The notes under the pieces are model-generated. The model did not search any database. It was not told where the DNA came from and was given only the letters and a program-made list of their open reading frames with translations. Source: a virus. Taken from it: a stretch of 64,000 bases of DNA. A program made the translations under genes and the position numbers. Of the stretch, positions 60,001 through 64,000 are shown piece after piece. The first letter of the stretch is position 1; each line of letters starts with the position of its first letter. The stretch spans positions 1 through 64,000 of IMG/VR virus record IMGVR_UViG_3300022696_000117. The stretch is one strand, 5' to 3'.

Positions 60001-61518
60001 CCACAAAAGGCCGGATAGATTCTCCAAAACCTTTTCATATCCGATCAACTTCGGATTAAGGTCTTCGAGGGCCACGCCCTGGGCCTGAAGGGCAGCAGCC
60101 ATTTTATCGGTAGGGGCCAGCATTTTGGCGATTACCTGCCGGAGGCCCGTACCGATGGTAGACGCCCGCATACCATTATTTGCAAGAACCATCATGGAGG
60201 CTGCGACCTCTTCCAGAGAGACTCCTGCCTGCGAAGCCGAGATGCCTACGTAGTTGAAGGATGTCCGGAGCTTATCGACTGTCAGTTTCGACTTGTTGAT
60301 GGCGTTGGCGAAAACATCCGCGATCCGGTTCGCCTCCTTGGCCTCGATGTTGAAGGCCCGCATCGTGGAGGTGACCAGATCGGCGGTGGTCGCCATGTCG
60401 GTGAGCGTACCGGTGGCGAGGTTGGCGACGGCCTGGATGGTCTCGATGGCTTCACCGGCTGACAGACCGGCCTGGGCCAGAAGCACCATGCCTTCGCCGA
60501 TCTCGGTGGAGGAAAACTTCGTTTCTCTGGCGATATCGAGCATCTTCGTCGACATCGCCTCGATCTCATGGATGGTGGCGCCGCTGATGGCCTGGAGGTT
60601 TTTCAGGGCCTGGTCGAAGTCGATGATGGCGCTGGTTCCGGCTCTGAGCGCATTGATAAAACCGAAGACCACCGTGGCCGAAGCCATGAAGGTGGCGTAT
60701 TCCTTGAATTTGTGGATCACCTTGCCGAGGATGCTCTCCTGTTTGCCGAGGGCTTCGGTGACCTTGTCGGTGCTGGCCTTCGCTTTATCCGCGGATGCTC
60801 CGGTTCGGGCTTGGATGTTATTCAGAAGCCCCATTGCCGAGTGCATCTTCTGAGCCTGGGTGATCTGCCTTTGGGTGGCGGCGGATAGCTGATCGTAAGC
60901 CAGCGTTATCTTGCCGAGACCTGCGGCTCCGGTCCCGGCCGCAGAGGCGAAAGCCCCGAACATCCCAAGGGACTTCTGGCTTTGAGCGATCCATCGGGTG
61001 AGCCCGGCGACAGATTTGTCGATCTGTCCGGTGAACGCAGCCATGGACGCCCTGGCTAGGACAGCACCCTGAGAGATGCGGCCCATCTCCTGGGTCCACT
61101 TGGCTGACCCCCTGGCGATCCCCTGAACCTTCTGGAGGTATTGATCGAACCCGGCCCTTACCTTGGCCAGGTTTTTGTCGGTTTGAAGGACGACGTTGGC
61201 AGCCGTCCGGTTGGCTGTTGAAAACTTGTTGATGCCCTGGGTTACGGCCTTGAAGGCGTTTTCGTAGGCCTTGCCGCGTTTGGACATCTGCATCAGAGAT
61301 TTGTCAAATTCTGATGTTGCGGATACGGCTTTTTTTATTTCGCTGGAGCTACGCCCGATTTTCGCAAAAGCGTTGGAAATTTCAACGGCGGCGGCGCTGA
61401 CTGTCTTCGCTTTCGCTTCTATTTTGCCGAAAGCTTTGTCGACTGATATAAGCTCATCTAGAAGCGTTTTTGCATTGGCTTCAAATATCGCCCCTAATGT
61501 AACCGTGGTGTCGCTCAT
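50995..61518 (-). CDS. Tape measure protein, about 3,507 residues
   Basis: Start uncertain: I prefer the ATG at 61518 (MSDTTVTLGAIFEANAK) over a TTG at 61587. Residues about 290-500 are the TP901-type tape-measure core (FDQALKNLQAISGATIHEIEAMSTKM, ETKFSSTEIGEGMVLLAQAG, FNYVGISASQAGVSLEEVA). Long helical and coiled-coil segments follow. Roughly 25 degenerate repeats of 50-60 residues with the signature hydrophobic-x-F-x3-(D/E)-G-x-P occur between DNA positions about 54,600 and 57,800. A hydrophobic segment recurs near 53,900-54,250. At about 1.5 angstrom per residue the tail would be around 0.5 micrometre, exceptional for a siphovirus. It is made as one unbroken frame. Confidence 0.9.
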   Translation of the reverse strand: MSDTTVTLGAIFEANAKTLLDELISVDKAFGKIEAKAKTVSAAAVEISNAFAKIGRSSSEIKKAVSATSEFDKSLMQMSKRGKAYENAFKAVTQGINKFSTANRTAANVVLQTDKNLAKVRAGFDQYLQKVQGIARGSAKWTQEMGRISQGAVLARASMAAFTGQIDKSVAGLTRWIAQSQKSLGMFGAFASAAGTGAAGLGKITLAYDQLSAATQRQITQAQKMHSAMGLLNNIQARTGASADKAKASTDKVTEALGKQESILGKVIHKFKEYATFMASATVVFGFINALRAGTSAIIDFDQALKNLQAISGATIHEIEAMSTKMLDIARETKFSSTEIGEGMVLLAQAGLSAGEAIETIQAVANLATGTLTDMATTADLVTSTMRAFNIEAKEANRIADVFANAINKSKLTVDKLRTSFNYVGISASQAGVSLEEVAASMMVLANNGMRASTIGTGLRQVIAKMLAPTDKMAAALQAQGVALEDLNPKLIGYEKVLENLSGLLWDNAKGAVDMGKAYDYFRLRGAQAAAAITEAFMSGKYDEAMDMVKRLGTAMEMADTQALGLAVKFKNAADRAGNLAIAIGERGLAGAFGVLADTMKVVFTGLESFVKSDFGGLVTQLGLATAGIASLAKAAQFLNKAFAGTAIVVFAKHLTRVATSFGAAGAAIWAKRGLMRALQANPFIVWTTAISGLLIILNRFSTALQRTSEEARIQAIAFKESAETLSFYRRTLEELSKRPDDSYENMLERFSKEQGSLAESLRDLLGVVDLASLAYPKLAEAMLEVEKVKITGELDEQAKSLQALYDMMERQRTAAMPSENLSPLLAAPGQKVLIEQLDEATENYKDNIRDLAKTFLVLNQKYGMNRVEILKMINSMRVGPEVARDLADAMLSAIAEVEGRVGRVAATFRSSVQELPRDYRRMIDDMSAADKVGFVEFNKNLGSRISQFKDRAEELNLAEKDRIESMAALRAKEYADYMLENNKMLDAVQDREQKAVQIVRGFIDQTVREYRKASISRQEAEGRIIGYMEVVNEKYVAGIRRAYDKVKSIVSGHIRELEGQYDRLRGQVESTNEAIENVNKSYMEDMRDVQQKTMSDEERWLNDREEANRLLAEGIKTQNAEMVREAQSMFKGLARDVVDESGKTIASVEQTADAAKEGITKSHEAAVAILEKQRAEFKTQMDAIRGEIQQTEAILEGYRKKIEEISQTPFTLNTSRLKETFEEMTGYINQFRADTAVDGNINLVFTGTASDTKLLGEKIEEIQAELGDLRKDAEETDSVVNVDFQTSGGLPVDKAIEEIRKTIKDGQKEIQKDPITLEIEAAGDVKEWPSVFELMTGAMTKAFGLYKSTIGKMFAAKNIFKVAFIGDADKDEKPLFETIQSVYGRIKGTSEQIDNIKATFTTLFKGEGGANLSEESREILSLAQNTSEKINSLKSYFTAMFVSDDGIPFDEAALKTVEAGYDVAAEIGKMATKFMVSFEAETGIPFEDRVLDIIDESKSLSDLVSNLGSTFTTDFLSADGLATTAKMGEVAKSAEGLAGLIEGLVSTFTVSFMGENNSVKPLTEKIKDMEGGIMGMARRVGRVVTSFITKFTDGEGNPLSSTLKWVKENILEASKYVKGKASEFKIKFSSENGKPITQRISETLKGFEGLKQVIGTLGAVFSVRFWTKDGAPLEEQMEHIKKRMKLLSDSINETITKFRAKFETEEGISFGGIVEWVKGKFKALSDYINKTTAEMTADIKIGGMPLSEGLSWAKDQFMSLVKFIGGLLVSFIAEFSDATGIPLDDAIEKMMGKFSEASGTISGMKTAFEVFVSDEGQKMPIEDKLRAVMGDVEKTQNTINAAKAALKIGVVAAKTGAPIPEEAKKALMAATALVTKVNDLKATLTFGILGDDGRPVEEQAADMIDSVGGALITVQKIGEKFGIDMPKALIGAYETAEKLRDGLSSAAESASGFFSKIGGSGAVKAISGFFNLGPAVAEASKELDTLGKKADALSGEKKVEISVEGGDELSNLYAQFRGEGSLLDRAKAGAALFRIAFTGSDGTTEGVPVSEQVDLLKENLNKFSTWTGRLKTGLSIFFGTDEGDSFTDGVKKNISKATSFSKSVGNINAIMRLGIETEDGDDPIAFASNVVHSIRGIFKKADKNAEKVKTFFTDGAGKPVGDAIDATEAKLEEFSDSVKKHSPNFVVNLVTDEGEKTPEDRLDEFLFFSEKFKASLSKLNTNFTMRFIADNGEPLIDKILNTGKELRQLAEDAYHMGARYIISLVGQDGEDFLVGLNKKLDEAEGIALGFVSTIGDSFRAVIDNTVGYFSPKWADALGAMSSIFEAWTKKSIGMMANVGKVFTLGFDLKTSISDKAEIAAEKVKTALTDALTAPAKIASDAKNGISAAFVDFMDKNKSVVAGIKLGIKGLQEYFKFAQRPFKVMASSADLARKAITGLSEIGRTAFAKLSTHGSSAAKAFTAMVAKVPGLSTGLAKIAGAAATVASKFNMVMAAVQAFFIGWDLGRIIGDMDLFGTLPMKVNDYTMKAYGYIHAFLLDVKKSFAEAMAWITDQIPGLGLVSGFFNRIKSETETSLEEVERTIKDINPLEAMLDDNVVDSVAVRMKRAMETISKGLVAKAVVWFRGRGSSETDLSEKTEEMTGLTREFEREANALRPRIVTSFVGEDGEPAKKSFWQTILEFLGIVKEGTQKVNDAMPKKSLFEKLFDWSKTGSRDHRVLKSTYNEFEEFYGKLDSRRKISFEKFFADTKSEAIAYQNKAKSMKHTEEEISATVQSIWRERFEAFKKIAEDEMKVTRQASIQNVLDDIAAKTKRIQEESSKKIEAYQNEITELERLKVEAESTFLKKEISGFSPKNSPLYKALNESIGVLSEMSEEEIRIAKEAHAEKVRVYLGTLSTEEKYARGKELFLASLKESIGDYSKLSGEEIDAAKKQNAALAQYYGIVPDVSQVQTIEDKIRAINLKMAQERVSAIRESLGLAATALDDYAAKEKDAAARSLGIKKDALNKETAATAEAITDQERLDLEYAIERHKFWSMNEGLIDKHNQDVLAGTKRFYIDMETLEKEANEAKKRLYESDAQNRVQGAEKKKKIVVDVAKEMTKAEKQYAEEVKDIDEQVLRAKKKHYEEARQALKSELEASLQMEKDVANEILDIRRGLAEEQKSVEEWLRDQKREGMSEQAAYEDKWAEINEKYNKAVAMGNDRYEEKIKLIKEAMNAAKGMTGEIKDEEKVIISAERARSRSTEAVKKMFSTLKSEEEGRIKVLERAQAKTEEHTATLQKTLAVTDGRLEAIGKRLEQEVNAGLDRAREKAGEFMDKLESGTKFELDTTEAEGKLKKLAKMAKDITSKMGDTPLKYATGGRVPGSGTGDTVPAMLTPNEHVIDVPTVQNFGGHGFFNWLRSRSKSDAKDIMSSFVQKFSLGGPVKPVMPKISVPKMVPQFTQQVVQHFATGGAVRPAQEATNMGKMDLTLGNTTVQVYDRVDQIEQFKEQIRMEKRRRPNDFAMGY

Positions 61519-61630
61519 CGCGTCGCATATCCGGGCCCTCCCTTTGGGGCGATCCCTTATGTGGATGGGGAGGGGGAAGCCGGCCAAGGGTAAACCGGCG
61601 TTCGGGAGCTACCCTATCCCCCAAGCTGGA

Positions 61631-62412
61631 TCAGTGAAGGACCGTACCGATGAATCTTTTGTGCTCCATCCGGAGCTGTTCGGACCATTCCTTCCGTTCT
61701 TCTTTGGTCAGGTGCTCGTAAGTCCGAGGATCCCCGGGAACACAATCCCGATATTTCGGGCTCACGTATGTCATCGGATCTTCCTTCTTTTGATCTGAGG
61801 CGCCGCCATCCACTTTTGCACCGTGGATACCGGCCTCAAACTTCATCCGTTCGACTTCACGTTTCTGGCCGTGGGTCGTAAGCACCTCGATCTGGCCTAT
61901 CGTCAAGCCGCCTTCGAGGAAGCTTCGTTGGTAGATGTCTCGGAGGGTGTATCCGGGGTATCGTTCGAGGACATAGGTGCAGGCTTCTTCGAATGAGTAC
62001 CCTCCGCCTTCCGTTCGAAGAGGTGCCTGTACTTGTCCGCCAGCAAAGGGGCTTTTTCAATCGCCCGCTGATAGTTTACCTCGAAAATGATTTCCATCAC
62101 CTCCAGAAACTGATCGTTATCAATCTCCTCCAGGAGGTCTTCGCCCTTGTGTTCGCCGCAGGTGGCCAGGGTGAGGCTTTCGGCAGAGTTTCGTTGAAGC
62201 GTTCCGACGATGGTGGTCACCCAGGCCATGGGGTTTCTGGCATCATCGGTGGTCATGCTCATGGCGCTGTTGAATGCGTCGGTGATCAAATCGGTCATTC
62301 GAAACTGGCCGGCGACCGACAACGGATACAGGGTGATGGTCATCGGGTTTCGGATTCCGATATCAAGGGTTTTGACCTTCGGGTTCAGTTTTGCAGCATC
62401 GTCTCCAGGCAT
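61631..62412 (-). CDS. Tail assembly chaperone fusion (gpGT-type) by -1 frameshift
   Basis: The frame from 61903-62412 and the downstream frame are joined at the slippery site 62044-62050. In the -1 frame the protein continues past the first frame's stop with good coding character (YSFEEACTYVLERYPGYTLRDIYQRSFLEGGLTIGQIEV) to a stop at 61631. Lambda gpG/gpGT and most long-tailed phages make the two products this way, just before the tape-measure gene. They chaperone the tape measure and recruit tail tube subunits. Fusion length about 259 residues. Confidence 0.75.
61903..62412 (-). CDS. Tail assembly chaperone, short form (gpG-type)
   Basis: The 169-residue unshifted product begins MPGDDAAKLNPKVKTL behind AAGGAG. 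Its last 45 residues (ERKAEGTHSKKPAPMSSND...) are low-complexity, as expected where the ribosome usually terminates and the useful coding has moved to the -1 frame. Placed between the tail tube gene and the tape measure as in other phages. Confidence 0.8.
   Translation of the reverse strand: MPGDDAAKLNPKVKTLDIGIRNPMTITLYPLSVAGQFRMTDLITDAFNSAMSMTTDDARNPMAWVTTIVGTLQRNSAESLTLATCGEHKGEDLLEEIDNDQFLEVMEIIFEVNYQRAIEKAPLLADKYRHLFERKAEGTHSKKPAPMSSNDTPDTPSETSTNEASSKAA
62044..62050 (-). promoter_or_regulatory. Slippery heptamer for -1 ribosomal frameshift
   Basis: On the minus strand the heptamer reads C-CCT-TTG in the zero frame (codons start at 62049 and 62046, both in register with the start at 62412). 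It fits X-XXY-YYZ exactly. The -1 frame is closed by a TGA a few codons upstream, so slippage must occur at or after this point. Confidence 0.65.
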
Positions 62413-62449
62413 ATGCTTTTCTCCTTATAAGGCCGGCTCGCCCACCTGG

Positions 62450-62464
62450 TATCCAAATGGGAAA
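62450..62464. promoter_or_regulatory. Operator-like palindrome before the tail chaperone genes
   Basis: TATCC-AAAT-GGGAAA lies about 40 bp before the chaperone start, between it and the tail tube gene. Member of the TWCCC-N4-GGGWAA family, linking late genes to the same regulator. Confidence 0.45.
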
Positions 62465-62494
62465 GCCGGATTCAAAAAAAATGGGACAAAAAAA

Positions 62495-63415
62495 TTACGC
62501 AGCCTGCTGGAAGTAGATCCGTCCGAGCGGCCCGATGCCGTCGGTGAGGTTCAGGTTCCAGGCAGCGTTACCGCCGCTGATGTCTTCATGGGCCTGAGAA
62601 CCCTGGAAGACGATCGGGACGTTGGATTCCTGCTCGGCCTGGGCCGCGTCTATACCTGAACTCGACTGCGCCCGGGGCAGGATGATGATCATCTTGTGGC
62701 CGTCGGCGTACTCGAAGATCGCTTCGACCCGCACGTAGGCCGGCTGTCCGCCGACACCGAGCGGAATGGAGCCCTGATCCACGTTGCCATACAGGGCGGT
62801 GCCGGTCTCGGCCTTGGTTGTCCAGAAAGTGAAGCTATCATCTGCGGTCCAGGTTCCGGTGAAAAAACTGGCAGGGATGGTGAAGTAGGGGTTTCCGTCA
62901 TTATCCGGAGCCATCTCGGAGTCGAGCGCCGCGAAGGTGTAAACCACTCCGCTTTTTTCTCCGATGATTTTGCCGGCCGTGGCACCGGTGAAAAACACGG
63001 TGAACCTATCGTTCACCGCACCGCCGGCATCGTCGACCGTAATATCTCCGGTGGTGGTCCCGGCATCCGAATTCGTCTCTCCGACATGGATGGCGGCGGA
63101 GACATCCCCGATCGGGTCCAGGCCGTTGGCCAGGGCGTAGTTGAACGGCTTGTGCTCCAGGAAGGCACACTCAACGGAAGCCATAGTGGACAGGGCTTCG
63201 ACGCCGTCAAGGTTCTTCGGGGTCCCGGACTCGTAGTTGTAATTCTCCCGGGTGGCCGTCAGCTTGGTCGATGCCATGGCGCCGATGGAGTTGGCCGCGG
63301 CCAGACAGGGCAGGGGGTTGGAAATGTTCGCGGCGGATTTCCCGACACGAATCTGCATGAATCCAAGGTTTCTGGATTCTACGTTCTTTGATACCGGTCC
63401 TCTTGAGGTAGACAT
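62495..63415 (-). CDS. Major tail (tube) protein
   Basis: The 306-residue protein begins MSTSRGPVSKNVESRN behind AGGAGG. The beta-rich sequence and place (after the tail completion gene, before the chaperones) fit the siphovirus tail tube subunit. An inserted domain near residues 95-215 (GDITVDDAGGAVNDRFTVFFTG, FTIPASFFTGTWTADDSFTFW) looks like an added surface domain. No sheath gene is present, so the tail is non-contractile. Confidence 0.8.
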   Translation of the reverse strand: MSTSRGPVSKNVESRNLGFMQIRVGKSAANISNPLPCLAAANSIGAMASTKLTATRENYNYESGTPKNLDGVEALSTMASVECAFLEHKPFNYALANGLDPIGDVSAAIHVGETNSDAGTTTGDITVDDAGGAVNDRFTVFFTGATAGKIIGEKSGVVYTFAALDSEMAPDNDGNPYFTIPASFFTGTWTADDSFTFWTTKAETGTALYGNVDQGSIPLGVGGQPAYVRVEAIFEYADGHKMIIILPRAQSSSGIDAAQAEQESNVPIVFQGSQAHEDISGGNAAWNLNLTDGIGPLGRIYFQQAA

Positions 63416-63436
63416 AGTTCAGTCCTCCTGAAAAAA

Positions 63437-63898
63437 TTAAATGGTGTTTGCCCATCTCGCCCGAACCGTGAGCGGCGAGACCTTGGTTTGATCAATACCC
63501 TTGAAATTCGGCCCTGGATCGACACGATCTATCATGAGGTGACCGATCTCGGTCCAGGGCGAAACTGTTGTGTCGTAAAGCGGGACCGCTTTGATGCCGT
63601 TGGCCTTGGCCGGGTCCACGAGGTATTTCATGACGGTGTCCTTCAGCCTGGCCCCTTCGATTCCTTCAGGATCTTCCTGGGTGCAGCAGAAGACCGTCCA
63701 CACCGCGGCAGGAAGGTCCGACGCATACGGATCGATGGTTTCCACGTTCACCACGATCCACTTGGTCCAGCCATCCACGGCTTCGATTCCAGCGTCGAAC
63801 AGCACCTTGATTTCTTCGGTCGTTTCCAGGTTATCGACATGGAATTTGACCAAAGAGAGTTTCAAGTTGAGCTCGCTCGAATCGGCAGGCAGGCTCAT
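63437..63898 (-). CDS. Tail completion or terminator protein
   Basis: The 153-residue protein begins MSLPADSSELNLKLSL. It has the length and alternating alpha-beta pattern of siphovirus tail terminators (gpU or HK97 gp10-neighbour types), which cap the tail tube. Its ATG overlaps the previous stop (ATGA). Position supports the call; no unique motif is present. Confidence 0.65.
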   Translation of the reverse strand: MSLPADSSELNLKLSLVKFHVDNLETTEEIKVLFDAGIEAVDGWTKWIVVNVETIDPYASDLPAAVWTVFCCTQEDPEGIEGARLKDTVMKYLVDPAKANGIKAVPLYDTTVSPWTEIGHLMIDRVDPGPNFKGIDQTKVSPLTVRARWANTI

Positions 63899-64000
63899 CT
63901 CTTGACAGCCCTCCGAATCATTTCCTGTTCACTGAACTTTTTCGGCTTCCCGCTGAGAACCGCTTTCTTGATGTGGTCCCGTTCTTTCTGGAGCTTTTTC
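63895..64000 (-). CDS. C-terminus of an upstream structural gene, cut by window edge
   Basis: A minus-strand frame enters from the right edge and ends RRAVKR at 63895-63897, overlapping the next ATG. The 34 visible residues (KKLQKERDHIKKAVLSGKPK, then KFSEQEMIRRAVKR) are basic and helical, as in HK97 gp10-like tail completion proteins. Too short to name. Confidence 0.55.
   Translation of the reverse strand, partial: KKLQKERDHIKKAVLSGKPKKFSEQEMIRRAVKR

Noticed and set aside
51175-61800. Many long plus-strand frames opposite the tape measure gene
   Set aside because: They are antisense shadows of a GC-rich, biased-codon gene; none has a ribosome site or a recognisable domain.

Overview
The window is part of a tailed-phage genome (temperate siphovirus or phage-plasmid) from a probably Gram-negative host. 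The phage call rests on a large terminase, a tail block (tail tube, frameshifted tail-assembly chaperones, a 3,500-residue tape measure, tip proteins), a T4-type lysozyme, a tyrosine integrase beside an intact attP, and a phage-style replication and recombination set. No host gene or insertion sequence was seen. Host taxonomy cannot be fixed. Portal, protease and capsid genes are not in the window and probably lie past the right end, where a minus-strand structural gene is cut at position 64000.

Layout. (1) 1-10.9 kb, minus strand: many small, tightly overlapping genes, several of them tandem paralogues, with a MoxR-type AAA+ ATPase, a beta-clamp homologue (dnaN-like), a ParB protein and a zinc-ribbon protein carrying a DUF1874 (AcrIII-1 ring-nuclease-like) domain. 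(2) 10.9-12.1 kb: about 1.2 kb without credible genes but packed with perfect stem-loops; I read it as a giant structured non-coding RNA. (3) 12.1-15.1 kb: an AT-richer, plasmid-like module with a secreted or membrane protein, a ribbon-helix-helix regulator among 34-bp repeats, a 410-aa DNA-binding protein, a terminator, a perfect parS-like site and three copies of a 15-bp palindrome. (4) 15.1-26.5 kb, mostly minus strand: MazG, RuvC-like resolvase, dATP/dGTP diphosphohydrolase-like protein, an iteron array with an AT-rich tract (candidate origin), HNH endonuclease, SSB, lysozyme, DnaQ-like exonuclease, primase-helicase and an HTH regulator. (5) 26.5-38.6 kb, plus strand: an early operon behind a promoter whose spacer holds a perfect palindromic operator. 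It encodes an HU-like protein, a Rad50-like ATPase split in two at its zinc hook, SF1 and SF2 helicases, a phospholipase A2-like protein, an excisionase-like HTH and the integrase. (6) 38.6-39.0 kb: attP, with the 3' half of a tRNA-Arg(UCU) gene as core and TTGCAAT arm repeats on both sides. (7) 39.0-64 kb: terL on the plus strand, then converging minus-strand tail genes.

How the parts may work together (inference): the HTH protein at 26.1 kb probably controls the divergent promoter and a regulon of at least eight sites of the form TWCCC-N4-GGGWAA, including one in front of terL and one in front of the tail chaperone genes. ParB and parS point to maintenance as a plasmid, while the integrase and attP point to integration, so the phage may use either state. 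The recombination block and the clamp, SSB, primase-helicase and resolvase would replicate the DNA. The tape measure predicts a tail of roughly half a micrometre.
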